A stretch of DNA of 64,000 nt from Candidatus Methylobacter favarea (GTDB lineage: Bacteria > Pseudomonadota > Gammaproteobacteria > Methylococcales > Methylomonadaceae), in the NCBI RefSeq assembly GCF_902806695.1, contig NZ_CADCXN010000001.1, forward strand, positions 157,923 to 221,922, written 5' to 3'. This document shows positions 52,173 to 60,615 of the stretch, in pieces (the first letter of the stretch is position 1; each line of letters starts with the position of its first letter). The position numbers and the translations under genes were made by a program. The notes below the pieces were generated by a model, which worked only from the letters and a program-made list of their open reading frames with translations, ran no database searches and was not told where the DNA came from.

Positions 52173-53662
52173 ACAACAAACCTCTATCAGAAACATCGGA
52201 ATGGACTTTTAAGCTGATAGAAAAATATCATAAGGAAATCGCCCGCATTGCCGAAAATTTCGGCCTGGACACCTACCCTGTCCAGCTCGAAATTATAACG
52301 GCCGAGCAAATGATGGATGCTTATGCTTCTATCGGCATGCCGGTAGTTTATAACCACTGGTCCTTTGGTAAGGAATTTGTCACCAATGAAGCACGTTATA
52401 AAAAAGGCCAAATGGGTTTGGCCTATGAAATTGTGATCAATTCAAATCCGTGCATCGCTTATTTAATGGAAGAAAACAGTATGGCGATGCAGGCCCTAGT
52501 AATTGCCCATGCTGCTTACGGGCATAATTCCTTTTTTAAAGGCAACTATTTGTTTACTACATGGACCAGTGCCGACTCCATTATTGATTATCTGCTGTTT
52601 GCCAAGAATTATATTGCCCATTGTGAAGAATGTTATGGCGAAAAACAGGTTGAGGAAATTCTTGACTCTTGCCATGCCTTAAGAAATTTCGGAGTTGATC
52701 GTTATAAACGTCCATCGCGGTTGTCAATGCAGGAGGAACAGGCCAGGCAAAAGCTTCGCGAAGAATACCTGCAATCTCAAATCAATGAGTTATGGCGGAC
52801 AATTCCGGCAAAAGAAATAGTCCGTAAGAACAGAAAGGACTGGCAGTTCCCCGAAGAGCCGCACGAAAACATCCTCTACTTCATCGAAAAGAACGCGCCT
52901 TTTCTGGAATCCTGGCAACGGGAAATCGTGCGTATTGTGCGTAAAATTGCGCAATACTTTTATCCTCAACGACAGACTCAGGTAATGAATGAAGGCTGGG
53001 CTACTTTCTGGCATTACACGCTGCTTAACCAGCTTTATGCAGAAGGACTTGTGACCGACGGCTTCATGATTGAATTTCTGCAATCCCATACCAACGCCAT
53101 TTATCAACCTGCTTTCGACAGTAAATATTATTCCGGCATTAACCCCTATGCACTGGGTTTTGCCATGATGGCGGACATTCGTAGAATCTGCGAAAATCCT
53201 ACCGCCGAAGACAGGCGCTGGTTTCCAGATATTGCCGGCAGTGACTGGAAAAAAACGCTGCATTTCGCCATGCAGAACTTTAAAGATGAAAGCTTTATCG
53301 GCCAGTATTTATCACCCAAAGTCATTCGCGACTTCAAGCTGTTTTCGATTCTTGATGATCATAAGGACAGTGAAATGGCAGTAACCTCAATACACAATGA
53401 AAGCGGCTATCAATACATCCGGCAGATTTTATCAGAGCAGTACAACCTGGGCAGTAATGAACCCAACATCCAGGTTTATGATGTCAACCGGAAAGGCGAC
53501 AGAAAACTGACCTTGCGGCACACCCAGTATCATCGTTTGCCGCTGGACAAAAGCATCGATGAAGTATTGAAACATGTTGTCAGACTTTGGGGTTTTGATG
53601 TGCGCCTTGAAACCCTGAGTGAGGCTAATTCAATTATTCAGATTTTTGAATGTAATCATTAA
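52169..53662 (+). CDS. SpoVR family protein (YcgB)
   Basis: A 497-residue SpoVR protein. Conserved blocks include AYGHNSFFKGNYLF, FIEKNAPFLESWQREIVRIV, QTQVMNEGWATFWHYTLLNQ and NPYALGFAMMADIRRICENP. In Bacillus it is needed for spore cortex formation; in gammaproteobacteria it is part of the prkA-yeaH stress module. Metal-binding-type His/Glu residues occur in NEGWATFWH. It overlaps yeaH by four bases (ATGA), so the three genes are coupled. In E. coli the equivalent (ycgB) is unlinked, so this is the fuller ancestral operon. Confidence 0.93.
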   Translation: MNNKPLSETSEWTFKLIEKYHKEIARIAENFGLDTYPVQLEIITAEQMMDAYASIGMPVVYNHWSFGKEFVTNEARYKKGQMGLAYEIVINSNPCIAYLMEENSMAMQALVIAHAAYGHNSFFKGNYLFTTWTSADSIIDYLLFAKNYIAHCEECYGEKQVEEILDSCHALRNFGVDRYKRPSRLSMQEEQARQKLREEYLQSQINELWRTIPAKEIVRKNRKDWQFPEEPHENILYFIEKNAPFLESWQREIVRIVRKIAQYFYPQRQTQVMNEGWATFWHYTLLNQLYAEGLVTDGFMIEFLQSHTNAIYQPAFDSKYYSGINPYALGFAMMADIRRICENPTAEDRRWFPDIAGSDWKKTLHFAMQNFKDESFIGQYLSPKVIRDFKLFSILDDHKDSEMAVTSIHNESGYQYIRQILSEQYNLGSNEPNIQVYDVNRKGDRKLTLRHTQYHRLPLDKSIDEVLKHVVRLWGFDVRLETLSEANSIIQIFECNH

Positions 53663-53803
53663 GGCTCATATTTTATCCATGAGTCAAGAGACAGGTGAGT
53701 ATTCGAGGCTATCCTCATCTTTTAATAGTTGCGACAGAACCCGCTAAAATAGCATGAGGACTCTATTTCCCAGGATAATTTTACCAAAAGGGAGTTATAA
53801 AGA

Positions 53804-54007
53804 ATGGTGTTTTCAGAAGTCATTCAGGTCTTCATTGTCGGGCTGTTAATTGTTCTGCCCGTATGTTTGATCTACAAAAAAGCCGGTTTTCATCCGGCAT
53901 GGGCCGCGCTGGTATTTTTGCCCGGCTTCGGTTTGCTGCTTGTTTTAATGCAACTGGCGCTGCTGCCCTGGCCCAATCTGCGCGATAAAATAGAGCGCGG
54001 CTCATGA
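53804..54007 (+). CDS. Small two-helix membrane protein A
   Basis: A 67-residue protein with two hydrophobic helices (about residues 8-24 and 33-53) separated by YKKAGFHPAWAAL and ending LLPWPNLRDKIERGS. It is a paralogue of the next gene: both share the frame KAGF-x-x-x-W-x-x-L-x-x-x-P ... W-P-x-L-x-x-x-I. It follows the prkA operon by 141 bp, with AAGGGAGTTATAAAGA before the ATG. The stop overlaps the next start (ATGA). The function is unknown; no family is recognised with confidence. Confidence 0.72.
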   Translation: MVFSEVIQVFIVGLLIVLPVCLIYKKAGFHPAWAALVFLPGFGLLLVLMQLALLPWPNLRDKIERGS

Positions 54008-54201
54008 CCTTATTTTATATACTGCTGCCGGTTTATATGGCATTTTGTTTGTGGCTGGGTTTACGCATTCTGCAAAAGGCCGGCTTCGACGGTTGGTGGA
54101 CGCTGGTATTGTTAATTCCAATCGTCAATATCATCATGATCTGGATGTTTGCCTTCATGCGCTGGCCTGCTCTGAAAGAGAATATCAAACAGGATTTATA
54201 A
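54004..54201 (+). CDS. Small two-helix membrane protein B
   Basis: A 65-residue protein with two helices (about 5-23 and 30-50). ILQKAGFDGWWTLVLLIPIV and FAFMRWPALKENIKQD show it to be a homologue of the preceding protein, from which it probably arose by tandem duplication. It is translationally coupled to it by a four-base overlap, so the two may form a hetero-oligomer. Unknown function. It ends six bases before the start of a 5-oxoprolinase remnant. Confidence 0.72.
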   Translation: MTLFYILLPVYMAFCLWLGLRILQKAGFDGWWTLVLLIPIVNIIMIWMFAFMRWPALKENIKQDL

Positions 54202-54206
54202 GGAGA

Positions 54207-54640
54207 ATGTCGCACTGGCAATTTTGGATTGACCACGGGCACGTTCACCGAAATCCTCAAAACGCATCATTACCCGCAAACTGCTGTCAGAAAATATCGA
54301 AGGTTATCAGAACCGCGCTTTGCAAGGGAGACGCCGGATATTGCAAGTGCTTGCCAATGGGTTGCTCGACGCTCACACCCAAGGCATAAAAATGGGCAGC
54401 CCCGTCCGTCGTCCTCAACGCATTGCTGGAACGCAAGGGCGAAAAGATGGGACTGGTGATTACGCGTGATTTTAAGGACTGTTTGCATATCGGCTACCGG
54501 AACCTTGCGGATGAACTGTGCGAATATTTTTGCTGCCAAAACCTCAAAAAGCAAGGCCGCGCTGCGTTGCTGACGCAAGCTGTCGAGGTATGCGGATCCG
54601 AAGCAGACGGCATTTTCTTTTACGCTGTTACGGTACCGGC
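54207..54640 (+). pseudogene. 5-oxoprolinase/hydantoinase A remnant
   Basis: A decayed N-terminal fragment of an OPLAH/HyuA-type ATP-dependent hydrolase. It has an intact ribosome site and start (AGGAGA then ATG at 54207, MSHWQFWIDHG). After a one-base loss the next frame gives GTFTEI. Another frame gives RKLLSENIEGYQNRALQG and RRILQVLANG, matching KLLSENPE.Y.DAALQGIR. Near 54419-54500 a third frame gives [20 protein letters not shown] and DCLHIGYR, matching the family's [13 protein letters not shown]...RGF.D.L.IG. At least two frameshifts occur and the remaining ~1000 codons are gone. Confidence 0.72.
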
Positions 54641-54861
54641 AGCAGCTTGTCCCTCCGTTTTGCCGACAAAGAGATAATTAAAATAAATGATTATTAAAGA
54701 AATTTAACTTGAAAGCAGGATTTGAATTAATGCAATTAAGCAGTAGTTATAATAATTATTCTTAGTCTGAATTGCAGCACTCCTTACAAAATTTTCAATC
54801 CGGATTTTTTCTCCCTTAGAAAACTAATCGGCATTGAAATTGCCGAGTCAAAAGGATCATT

Positions 54862-56958
54862 ATGCATTTAGATGTGTTTTTATCGCTGTTCAGCTTAATG
54901 CTGGTATCGCTGGCGGTTTTTATTTTATCGAAAAGACTACGCGTTCCTTATACCGTACTGCTGGTATTGTGCGGTTCCTTTCTGGTGCCAATTTCCCAAA
55001 TCGATGTTTTTTCATTTATTACCAGTTTTCAACTGACGCCCGAACTTTTGTTTTTTGTATTTCTGCCAATTCTGATTTTTGAATCCGCGTATAACATGAG
55101 CGTTCGCAGCGTAATCGATAATATCTATTCGATTGGCTTACTGGCGATTGTTGGTTTGATTGTTTCCACGCTGTTCGTCGGTGTGGCTGGCTATTATGTA
55201 TTTAAGCTGGCAGGTTTTGAAGTGCCGATGCTGGCCTTGTTGCTGTTCGGCGCGATTATCTCTTCCACCGACCCGGTAGCGGTGTTGGCGTTATTCAAGG
55301 AATACGGCGCGCCGCGTCGTTTAACGCTGATTTTTGAAGGTGAGAGTTTGTTTAACGATGCGACCGGCTTTGCTGCTTTTCTGGTTGTTGTGGAGTTGCT
55401 AGAGCATGGCTTTAGCGGCACAAGCTCGGTAATGACCGCTCTGATTTCATTTTTTACCATGCTGGCCGGCGGTATTATATTCGGCTTGCTGATGGGTTTT
55501 TTATTCGCCAATCTGATTGAAGTAGCCAAAGGCAATGAGCATCTGGAAATCACCTTGACCTTGCTGGTCGCCCATTTTACTTTTGTACTGGCTGAGGTGA
55601 TATCCGAACATTTGGTTATTTATGGTCAAGAAATAAGCCTGTCTTCGATTATCGCGACGCTGGCTGCGTCTATGGTAATCGGTAATTACGGCCGTTATAA
55701 AATGTCTCCCGCGGTCGAAAACTACATGGAAAAGTTCTGGGGATATTTCGCTTTCCTGGCGAACTCCCTGGTGTTTATTTTGATGGGGCTTTTGTTTGCC
55801 AACTTGGCCATCAGGCTCGATGTCGCTATCTGGTATATCATGCTGGCTATTGCCGTGGCTGCGGTTGGCCGGGCTGTGTCGGTTTATCCGCTGCTCTGGT
55901 TGCTCAATAAAACCGGCAGGCAAGAGCCGATTCCGACTTCGTGGATGAGCCTGCTTTCGTGGGGCAGCCTGCGCGGCTCACTGGCCGTGATCATGGTGCT
56001 GTTAATCCCCAAGGATTTGACCATAGCCGGTTGGAACCTGGATTTTACCCTCAAGCAATTTATTGCCGCCGTAACGATTGGCAGTATCTATTTCACCTTG
56101 CTGGTAAAAGCCACGACTATCGGCAAGGTCATGCATGCCCTTAAAATCGATGCGCTGACGCCCGAAGAAGAAGTCGGGTATTACAAAAGCCAAGCGCAGA
56201 TGTATGAGGAGTCGTTGCAAAAACTAAATGACCTCTTTAAAAATCATCTGTTAAATAAAGAACAATATGAGGATTTTCAGCGTCATTACCAGTATCTTTA
56301 TCATAATGCCGGTATCAAGTGTAAGGAAATCATCGGCGATTCCGGTGAGTTGATCGAAAACATGCTCCGCATTTATGCGCTTGGCATCGAGAAGGCCGAA
56401 TTGAAAGAAATCTTTCAACGCCGCGAAGTCAACGAGAAAATATATAAAAAAATATTCAACATGCTGAGCATACAAACGGAACGGATCGAGCGAGGCCATG
56501 CGCAGGTAACCTCCCCTAACGAACATTTTCCTATCGACGGGATGGAGCGTCTGGTGCTGCTGATAAGTCGGCTTGCATTTTGGCGGGATCATTCTTTCAA
56601 ATCGGAAGAACTCTATCTTTACTACCGGACTTTAAACAAACTGATCGAACGAGTCATTGAACGCCTGACCTCGCTGAACGACTTTAGCCTAAGTGAAATT
56701 TTCGCCGATAAGTCTGCGCTGGATAAATTGCTTACGCTCTATCAGGAGTTGCATGGCAATACGGAAAGCAGAATGGAAGGCATCTTGAAGAAAAATTACG
56801 CCTTGCTTAATCGTTTGAATAAAGGCACGGCCGAGGTTTCCCTGCATGCCTTGCAAACTCAAACTTTAAACGAACTCTATAAAAACGAAATCATTAGCAG
56901 CAAACTTTTTATCAGGCTGGATCATGAATTGCAGGAAAGAAATAGCAGTAAAGTTTAG
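54862..56958 (+). CDS. Sodium/proton antiporter, CPA1 family
   Basis: A 698-residue transporter. About 12 membrane helices occupy residues 1-415, with the CPA1 ion-binding and fold motifs FLPILIFESAYNM, GAIISSTDPVAVLALFKEYG and LIFEGESLFNDATGFAAFLV, then SLLSWGSLRGSLAVIMVLLI. The cytoplasmic tail (about 430-698) is unusually long, helical and charged (KAELKEIFQRREVNEKIYKK) and may sense or regulate. It would exchange sodium or potassium for protons at the inner membrane. AAAGGATC precedes the ATG. No partner gene adjoins it. Confidence 0.9.
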   Translation: MHLDVFLSLFSLMLVSLAVFILSKRLRVPYTVLLVLCGSFLVPISQIDVFSFITSFQLTPELLFFVFLPILIFESAYNMSVRSVIDNIYSIGLLAIVGLIVSTLFVGVAGYYVFKLAGFEVPMLALLLFGAIISSTDPVAVLALFKEYGAPRRLTLIFEGESLFNDATGFAAFLVVVELLEHGFSGTSSVMTALISFFTMLAGGIIFGLLMGFLFANLIEVAKGNEHLEITLTLLVAHFTFVLAEVISEHLVIYGQEISLSSIIATLAASMVIGNYGRYKMSPAVENYMEKFWGYFAFLANSLVFILMGLLFANLAIRLDVAIWYIMLAIAVAAVGRAVSVYPLLWLLNKTGRQEPIPTSWMSLLSWGSLRGSLAVIMVLLIPKDLTIAGWNLDFTLKQFIAAVTIGSIYFTLLVKATTIGKVMHALKIDALTPEEEVGYYKSQAQMYEESLQKLNDLFKNHLLNKEQYEDFQRHYQYLYHNAGIKCKEIIGDSGELIENMLRIYALGIEKAELKEIFQRREVNEKIYKKIFNMLSIQTERIERGHAQVTSPNEHFPIDGMERLVLLISRLAFWRDHSFKSEELYLYYRTLNKLIERVIERLTSLNDFSLSEIFADKSALDKLLTLYQELHGNTESRMEGILKKNYALLNRLNKGTAEVSLHALQTQTLNELYKNEIISSKLFIRLDHELQERNSSKV

Positions 56959-57268
56959 CGTTAAATTGCGGTCAACTACCGATGCAATTAATGGGAGCTT
57001 GAGCTTGACAGTCGGTCAATACCGTCGTTCGCGGCTGGCCAAAGTTTGCCCGCCCTGAAAAAGCCGGCATCGGACAAACTCCGTTTCCAGGGCTCATGCC
57101 ACCCCGGCATCGACGTTGGTCGCCCGATGTAGCGATGCGGCATAAAAGTTTGAAGTTGCAGACAGCAACCCATGAACTGGTATTTGCTTTTCGGAACTTA
57201 TTGATTCTGCCGGGAATCGTTGACGTGAGAAAACTTGTTTGACATAACGGCTTGAAAAAGGAGCAGAT
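56959..57268. other. Intergenic region, no gene recognised
   Basis: 310 bp between the antiporter and the DUF3175 gene. TTGACGTGAG near 57218 resembles a -35 box for the DUF3175 gene, but no matching -10 stands out. The minus-strand open frames here have no support. Confidence 0.4.
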
Positions 57269-57565
57269 ATGCCAGAAAACTCCAATTCGTCATCCTCCCG
57301 TAAATGGTCCGCCAAAGTAACGCGCGAAAGCAATGCGCTGAGCCTGGAAGAAGGGGTATTCACCTGGAAGGATCCGAAAAAAATTGCCCGGTCACTTAAA
57401 CAATCAGCCGATGCCAGCAATCGCCGCAAGGCTGAGCCTTTCCGCTCGGCGATGTCTATGCTGGTTTTCTATATCAATCGCGCCGGAAAAAATCTCGATC
57501 AGGAGCAGCGGCAAATTTTGGAACAGGCCAAACAGTCGCTGCGCGATTTATACGGAAAAAGCTGA
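57269..57565 (+). CDS. DUF3175 family protein
   Basis: A 98-residue basic cytosolic protein. KWSAKVTRESNALSLEEGVF and TWKDPKKIARSLKQSADASN, followed by RRKAEPFRSAMSMLVFYINR and AGKNL, match DUF3175. The family is found in many proteobacteria, often near stress genes; the high Lys/Arg content suggests nucleic-acid contact, but this is unproven. The start has a strong ribosome site (AAAAAGGAGCAGAT). Confidence 0.85.
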   Translation: MPENSNSSSSRKWSAKVTRESNALSLEEGVFTWKDPKKIARSLKQSADASNRRKAEPFRSAMSMLVFYINRAGKNLDQEQRQILEQAKQSLRDLYGKS

Positions 57566-57869
57566 CGAAACAGTTATCCCGCTGCAAATCGCCTTGCCCG
57601 TTTCAGACCTCGGCCTGAATGCCTGAAAGCGCCTTCTCCGGCCACGCGTCGTTGCTTTCGCTAGCGCGGATGGGAGAGAACAGGCCTCGTCTTGATCATT
57701 GGCTTCATCACCAAAGATTTGTTTCCTTAGTGCCTGACTTCCTTTTGTTGTTTGCCAATTGAACTATACTGAAAAGCACCAACTTCCAGCCCACTGTAAT
57801 TCACCCTGCAATGGATCAAAAAGAAAAACCAATAGGGTCAAAACCTGCGATTAAATCAAGGAGGAATAA
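57566..57869. other. Intergenic region upstream of the sensor kinase
   Basis: 304 bp with no coding frame. TATACT at 57765-57770 could be the -10 box of the kinase operon; the -35 is poor. The strong ribosome site AAGGAGG at its right end serves the kinase TTG start. Confidence 0.4.
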
Positions 57870-60611
57870 TTGTTCCACACGCTACTATTTGAAAATGAAA
57901 TCCTGCGGATACAAAAACTGCACGAATATCTGATCCTCGACACTGAGCCTGACCAAGCCTTTGACAACATAGCCTCACTGGCAGCGCACATTTGCGCTAC
58001 GCCTTTTGCATTGATAACACTGGTCGACCGCGAGCGGGAGTGGTACAAAGCCAAAAAAGGCATAGCTGTCAACGAAACCTCCCGGGATGGCGGGTTTTGC
58101 ACGCAAACCATCCTGCACCAGGATGTCATGGTAGTGCCAAACGCTGACAATGATAGCCGTTTCTCGGCTAATACCCTCGTTACTTCGGAGCCGAATATCC
58201 GTTTCTATGCAGGAGCCCAGGTTCGAGCACACACAGGTGAGGCGCTAGGCACAGTTTGCGTTCTTGATACAGTAGCGCGGGAATTAAGCCCCGAGCAAAT
58301 CGAAGCGCTCCGTCTGTTGGCCCGTCAAGCCGAGGCAGCACTGGAGCTTAGGCGTAAGGAAATGGTTCTGGTTGACAAGCTTGGAGATGCAAAAAACACC
58401 GAACAGCTACTGCAAACCATGCTGGGCGAGTATAAGGAAATTCTTGGCAGCGCCAATATGAGTATCATTTCTACTGACAAGCAAGGCCTTATCACCTCTT
58501 TCAATCGCAGCGCCCAGCGCATGCTGGGATATACCGAAGCGGAAGTAGTCGGCAAGCACACGCCGTTGCTGTTCCATGATGCGGACGAGGTTACCGCTAG
58601 AGCCGATAACTTAAGCGACGAACTGGGCCGCGCCATTACTCCCGGCTTTGAGGCCTTCATCGCAAAGTTGCCTACAGCAAGCGCAGACGAAAGAGAATGG
58701 ACTTATGTCCGCAAGGATGGAAGCCGTTTTCCGGTCAGGTTATCGGTCACAACCCTCCATGGATCTGAAGGTAACATTACCGGTTTTCTGAAAATTGCCA
58801 TCGATATAACTTTTCTCAAAGAAGCGGAAGATCGCCTGAAAAACTCCGAACGGTTTACCCGTGCTGTGCTCGACGCCCTGTCAAAACAATTTTGTGTCCT
58901 GGATGCAAAGGGCAATATAGTAGAAGCAAACAAGCCATGGCTGGATTTCAAATATGAACATACCCTTGAAGGCGGCACGCAAGCTCTCGAAATTGGCCAA
59001 AACTATCCGGCGCTTCTTGATGCCGAGTCGGCTAGTAGCAGAGGCGGAAAAGCATTTGCCGAGGGCATTCGTTCGGTCTTGAACGGCGCAGCATCACATT
59101 TTTCGCTTGAATATTCCTGTCGCACCCAATCCGTACAACAATGGTTTGCAGGAAAAGCAATTCCTTTCCCGGATCAGGAACTGGGCAGTGTTATCGTGAT
59201 GCATGAAAACATTTCCGAGAATAAGTACCTTGAACACCGGTTTCGACAGGCGGTGGAATCGGCGCCTTATGCTATCGTTATGGTAAACGAGACAGGCGCG
59301 ATTGTGGCGGTCAACTCGCAAACAGAGACGTCTTTCGGCTACTCACGCATTGAACTCTTCGGACAGCCGGTTGAAATATTAGTGCCGGAGCGTTTTCGCA
59401 GTGCGCATTTTGGTTTGCGGCACGCCTACTTCGTCGTCCCCACATCCCGACCGATGGGCGCAGGCCGTGATCTCTACGGCGTGCGCAAGGATGGAAGCGA
59501 ATTTCCTGTTGAAATAGGCCTTAGTCTCATTGATAGCCATGATGAAACGCTGGTGCTGGGCACCATCGTCGATATTACCGAGCGCAAGCAGGCCATGGCG
59601 GCGCTCAAGGCCAGTGAGTCTGACCTGAAAGAAGCGCAGCGACTGTCCGGCCTGGGCGGTTGGAAATGGGATATCCGTAGCGGCGAACATGCCTGGTCTG
59701 AGGAGACCTACCGCATCTATGGCCGCGATCCGGCCCTGCCCCCCGCCCTATACCCTGAAGTTCAGCAATACTTTACTCCGGCTAGCTGGGAGCCTCTCGC
59801 CGCTGCCGTGGAAAGGTGCATGGCGGAAGGCGCTCCCTACGAATGCGATGCCGAGGTGCAGCGCCCCGACGGCACGCGCCGCTGGATTGTCGCTCGCGGC
59901 GAAGCTGCTTTCGGTGCCGATCGACAGGTCATCACCCTGCACGGGACTGTGCAGGACATCACCGAACGCAAGATCGCCAATGGCAAGCTGAAAGAAGCCC
60001 TCAACGAGAAAGAGATGCTGCTCAAGGAGGTTTACCATCGGGTAAAGAACAACCTCCAGATTGTGTCAAGCCTGATTAACCTACAGGCCAGAAGTGTCAA
60101 AAACAAGGAGACTGTTGACCTGCTCAAGCAGAGCGCCGACCGTATCAAAGCCATGTCGTTACTGCATGAGAAGCTCTACCAATCGAAGGATTTGGCGAGC
60201 ATCGATTTCAATGCCTACATTCATAGTCTGGTCGAGCATCTGCTGTTCGGCTATGGCGTTCAGGCAGGCAAGATCAACATGAGCATAAGGATTGCCAAGG
60301 TATTTCTCGACGTCGATACGGCTATCCCGTGCGGACTTATCATTAATGAGCTCCTGACCAATGCCCTGAAGCATGCCTTTCCTGACGACCGGCAAGGCGA
60401 AATCGGCATTGTCTTCAGGCAAGAAGGGGGGGAATTCATCCTCGTGATTACGGATAACGGCGTCGGCTTTCCGGCCGGCCTGAACCTGGAAAACAGCGCC
60501 TCGCTTGGCTTGCAGCTGGTGGCTACCCTGACCAATCAGCTCATGGGGCGCATGCAGGTGGATCAGGCAGGCGGATCCACCTTCACTATCCGCTTTACCA
60601 CTATTTCTTGA
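57870..60611 (+). CDS. GAF-PAS sensor histidine kinase (HisKA_2 type)
   Basis: A 913-residue apparently soluble sensor kinase that starts at TTG, six bases after AAGGAGG. Domains in order: GAF (about 20-165), four PAS domains (about 190-315, 328-450, 457-570, 590-700; the last ends DITERKIANG), a HisKA_2 dimerisation domain with phospho-acceptor His723 in EVYHRVKNNLQIV, and a HATPase_c domain with NELLTNALKHAF and ITDNGVGFP. No membrane helix is seen, so the signal is cytoplasmic (redox, oxygen or a small ligand). It is four bases upstream of a REC-GGDEF-EAL gene, its likely phosphorylation target. Confidence 0.92.
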   Translation: MFHTLLFENEILRIQKLHEYLILDTEPDQAFDNIASLAAHICATPFALITLVDREREWYKAKKGIAVNETSRDGGFCTQTILHQDVMVVPNADNDSRFSANTLVTSEPNIRFYAGAQVRAHTGEALGTVCVLDTVARELSPEQIEALRLLARQAEAALELRRKEMVLVDKLGDAKNTEQLLQTMLGEYKEILGSANMSIISTDKQGLITSFNRSAQRMLGYTEAEVVGKHTPLLFHDADEVTARADNLSDELGRAITPGFEAFIAKLPTASADEREWTYVRKDGSRFPVRLSVTTLHGSEGNITGFLKIAIDITFLKEAEDRLKNSERFTRAVLDALSKQFCVLDAKGNIVEANKPWLDFKYEHTLEGGTQALEIGQNYPALLDAESASSRGGKAFAEGIRSVLNGAASHFSLEYSCRTQSVQQWFAGKAIPFPDQELGSVIVMHENISENKYLEHRFRQAVESAPYAIVMVNETGAIVAVNSQTETSFGYSRIELFGQPVEILVPERFRSAHFGLRHAYFVVPTSRPMGAGRDLYGVRKDGSEFPVEIGLSLIDSHDETLVLGTIVDITERKQAMAALKASESDLKEAQRLSGLGGWKWDIRSGEHAWSEETYRIYGRDPALPPALYPEVQQYFTPASWEPLAAAVERCMAEGAPYECDAEVQRPDGTRRWIVARGEAAFGADRQVITLHGTVQDITERKIANGKLKEALNEKEMLLKEVYHRVKNNLQIVSSLINLQARSVKNKETVDLLKQSADRIKAMSLLHEKLYQSKDLASIDFNAYIHSLVEHLLFGYGVQAGKINMSIRIAKVFLDVDTAIPCGLIINELLTNALKHAFPDDRQGEIGIVFRQEGGEFILVITDNGVGFPAGLNLENSASLGLQLVATLTNQLMGRMQVDQAGGSTFTIRFTTIS

Positions 60612-60615
60612 ACGG

